The notes under the pieces were generated by a model that was given only the letters and a program-made list of their open reading frames with translations, made no database searches and was not told the origin of the DNA. From Gammaproteobacteria bacterium (GTDB lineage: Bacteria; Pseudomonadota; Gammaproteobacteria; Arenicellales; JAJDZL01), in the NCBI GenBank assembly GCA_022823625.1, contig JAJEHQ010000042.1, positions 1-54,932 on the forward strand: a DNA stretch of 54,932 bases, read 5' to 3'. Made by a program: the position numbers and the translations under genes. Positions 54,355 to 54,932 of this stretch are shown here, one piece after another (the first letter of the stretch is position 1; the number at the start of each line of letters is the position of its first letter).

Positions 54355-54397
54355 AAAAAATAACCCCGCCGAAAGCCTTGCGGCAGGTCCGACGGGG
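54355..54397 (-). terminator. Intrinsic terminator, minus strand
   Basis: CCCCGCCG (54364-54371) pairs with CGACGGGG (54390-54397) with one mismatch and an inner GCCG/CGGC pairing. On the minus strand the stem is followed by TTATTTTTT. It lies right of the HEPN pair, so it ends a transcript that comes from the right side and shields the cassette. Confidence 0.7.
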
Positions 54398-54491
54398 ACG
54401 AATTGCTAGTGATTATATGGGAAATATTTTTTATTTATATGTCAAGTGTTTTTTCAACTGTTTTTACTTCAGAGGAAACAATGATGGAAAT

Positions 54492-54629
54492 ATGACAGTC
54501 TGTCAATCAAATGGTCCTGAGCGCTATGCAAGATATCTTCAAATCGTTGAAGAACTTCGCGCTGAATTGAAATTGGATACTCTTCCTTTTTCGAAAACTG
54601 AGGAATTGATATTCTCCTGCAGTGATTAG
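54492..54629 (+). CDS. Possible 45-residue protein
   Basis: ATG at 54492 to TAG at 54627. The product has a helical, charged look (YARYLQIVEELRAELKLD). A four-codon leader with its own GAGGA site ends as ATGA on this start, which could allow coupled translation. The frame is open further upstream but crosses the terminator and looks non-coding there. No family. Confidence 0.32.
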   Translation: MTVCQSNGPERYARYLQIVEELRAELKLDTLPFSKTEELIFSCSD

Positions 54630-54846
54630 AAAGGCAAAAATCGGCTCGGACAGTACCATCGAATTTGCAGTGCGTGGCGTAAGTACGTGAGAACAGGAGA
54701 GCAAGTATTGACTGCCGATGAGTAAAGGAATCAATTCGTTCAATTCGAATTAAAGAAATATCAAGTAATGAATGTAAAAAAATCTCTTCAGATCACTGCT
54801 GTCCCGTTGTTCAGAGAAGAATGTCTTGTATCTAATTGATAGTATT

Positions 54847-54917
54847 AAAATAAAACCCTGTTGGAGGGTGTCCGAGACTTCAGCGGATGCTGACACATTC
54901 CGCCGCCCTCCAAACAG
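54847..54917 (-). terminator. Long-loop terminator, minus strand, at window edge
   Basis: CTGTTGGAGGG (54858-54868) pairs with CCCTCCAAACAG (54906-54917) with one bulged base; the inner arm GTGTC/GACAC extends the fold. On the minus strand TTTTATTTT follows. It probably ends a minus-strand gene to the right of the window. Confidence 0.62.
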
Positions 54918-54932
54918 AGCAGCCATCAATCA

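Noticed and set aside
54222..54491. N-terminal part of a 135-codon plus-strand frame
   Set aside because: Runs across the terminator and has a Cys/Arg-rich non-protein look; only the last 45 codons are kept as a weak candidate.
1..54932. CRISPR arrays, tRNA or rRNA genes
   Set aside because: No regularly spaced repeats, no cloverleaf with GTTCRA-type T arm, and no rRNA-like stretch noticed on either strand by eye.

Overview
The window looks like a chromosomal segment of an uncultivated gammaproteobacterium with moderate GC content. Supporting evidence is the conserved housekeeping neighbourhoods typical of that class: aroK-aroB, def-fmt-rsmB with a DUF4390 gene and ntrYX-trkA(H), rsmD divergent from ftsY-ftsE-ftsX-rpoH, and a split class II ribonucleotide reductase of the NrdJa/NrdJb type. 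Lineage below class is not resolvable by eye. No rRNA, tRNA or CRISPR array was seen.

Layout. 1-1.4 kb: 5' part of an McrB-like restriction GTPase running off the left edge. 2-3.6 kb: aroB/aroK. 3.9-7.6 kb: cytochrome c', penicillin-binding protein 1A and a conserved unknown. 7.9-8.9 kb: an Rpn/YhgA-type PD-(D/E)XK protein. 9.4-12 kb: topA. 12.1-22.4 kb: a tightly packed plus-strand series def, fmt, rsmB, DUF4390, ntrY, ntrX, trkA, trkH. The ntrX-like regulator has a degenerate AAA+ domain. 22.5-32.2 kb: a long minus-strand respiratory cluster of about 17 genes (cupredoxin, Tat-exported metallophosphoesterase, five separate small or diheme cytochromes c, a half-length CcoN paralogue, CcoN, CcoO, a CcoP-like membrane stub, a CcoS-like protein, a thioredoxin lipoprotein and several microproteins). 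32.6-37.2 kb: two tandem lipid A-type acyltransferases, the TIGR04282/TIGR04283 glycosyltransferase pair and argG. 37.4-39.1 kb: a 30-residue membrane protein, a PuuD-N-like membrane protein and argF. 39.2-45.3 kb: rpoH, ftsX, ftsE, ftsY, rsmD, coaD and a CoA-type Nudix hydrolase. 45.5-51.7 kb: a CbbQ/CbbO (NorQ/NorD) pair with no visible client, then nrdJa and nrdJb. 51.8-54.9 kb: an accessory edge with an IS3 remnant, a two-gene HEPN cassette and two minus-strand terminators with no clear gene between them.

How the genes work together. The respiratory cluster is the most unusual part. Its CcoN keeps the histidines and the tyrosine of C-type oxygen reductases, so it is probably an oxygen reductase, but the usual diheme CcoP is replaced by a heme-less stub plus free-standing anchored monoheme cytochromes. 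A second gene encodes only the C-terminal half of a CcoN-like protein. Periplasmic donors (cupredoxin, diheme cytochrome) and a Tat phosphoesterase are encoded in the same run. A pair of tandem RNA hairpins splits the run after its first three genes. I do not know a named system with this composition. The second candidate for something undescribed is the coupled HEPN-plus-partner cassette at the right edge.
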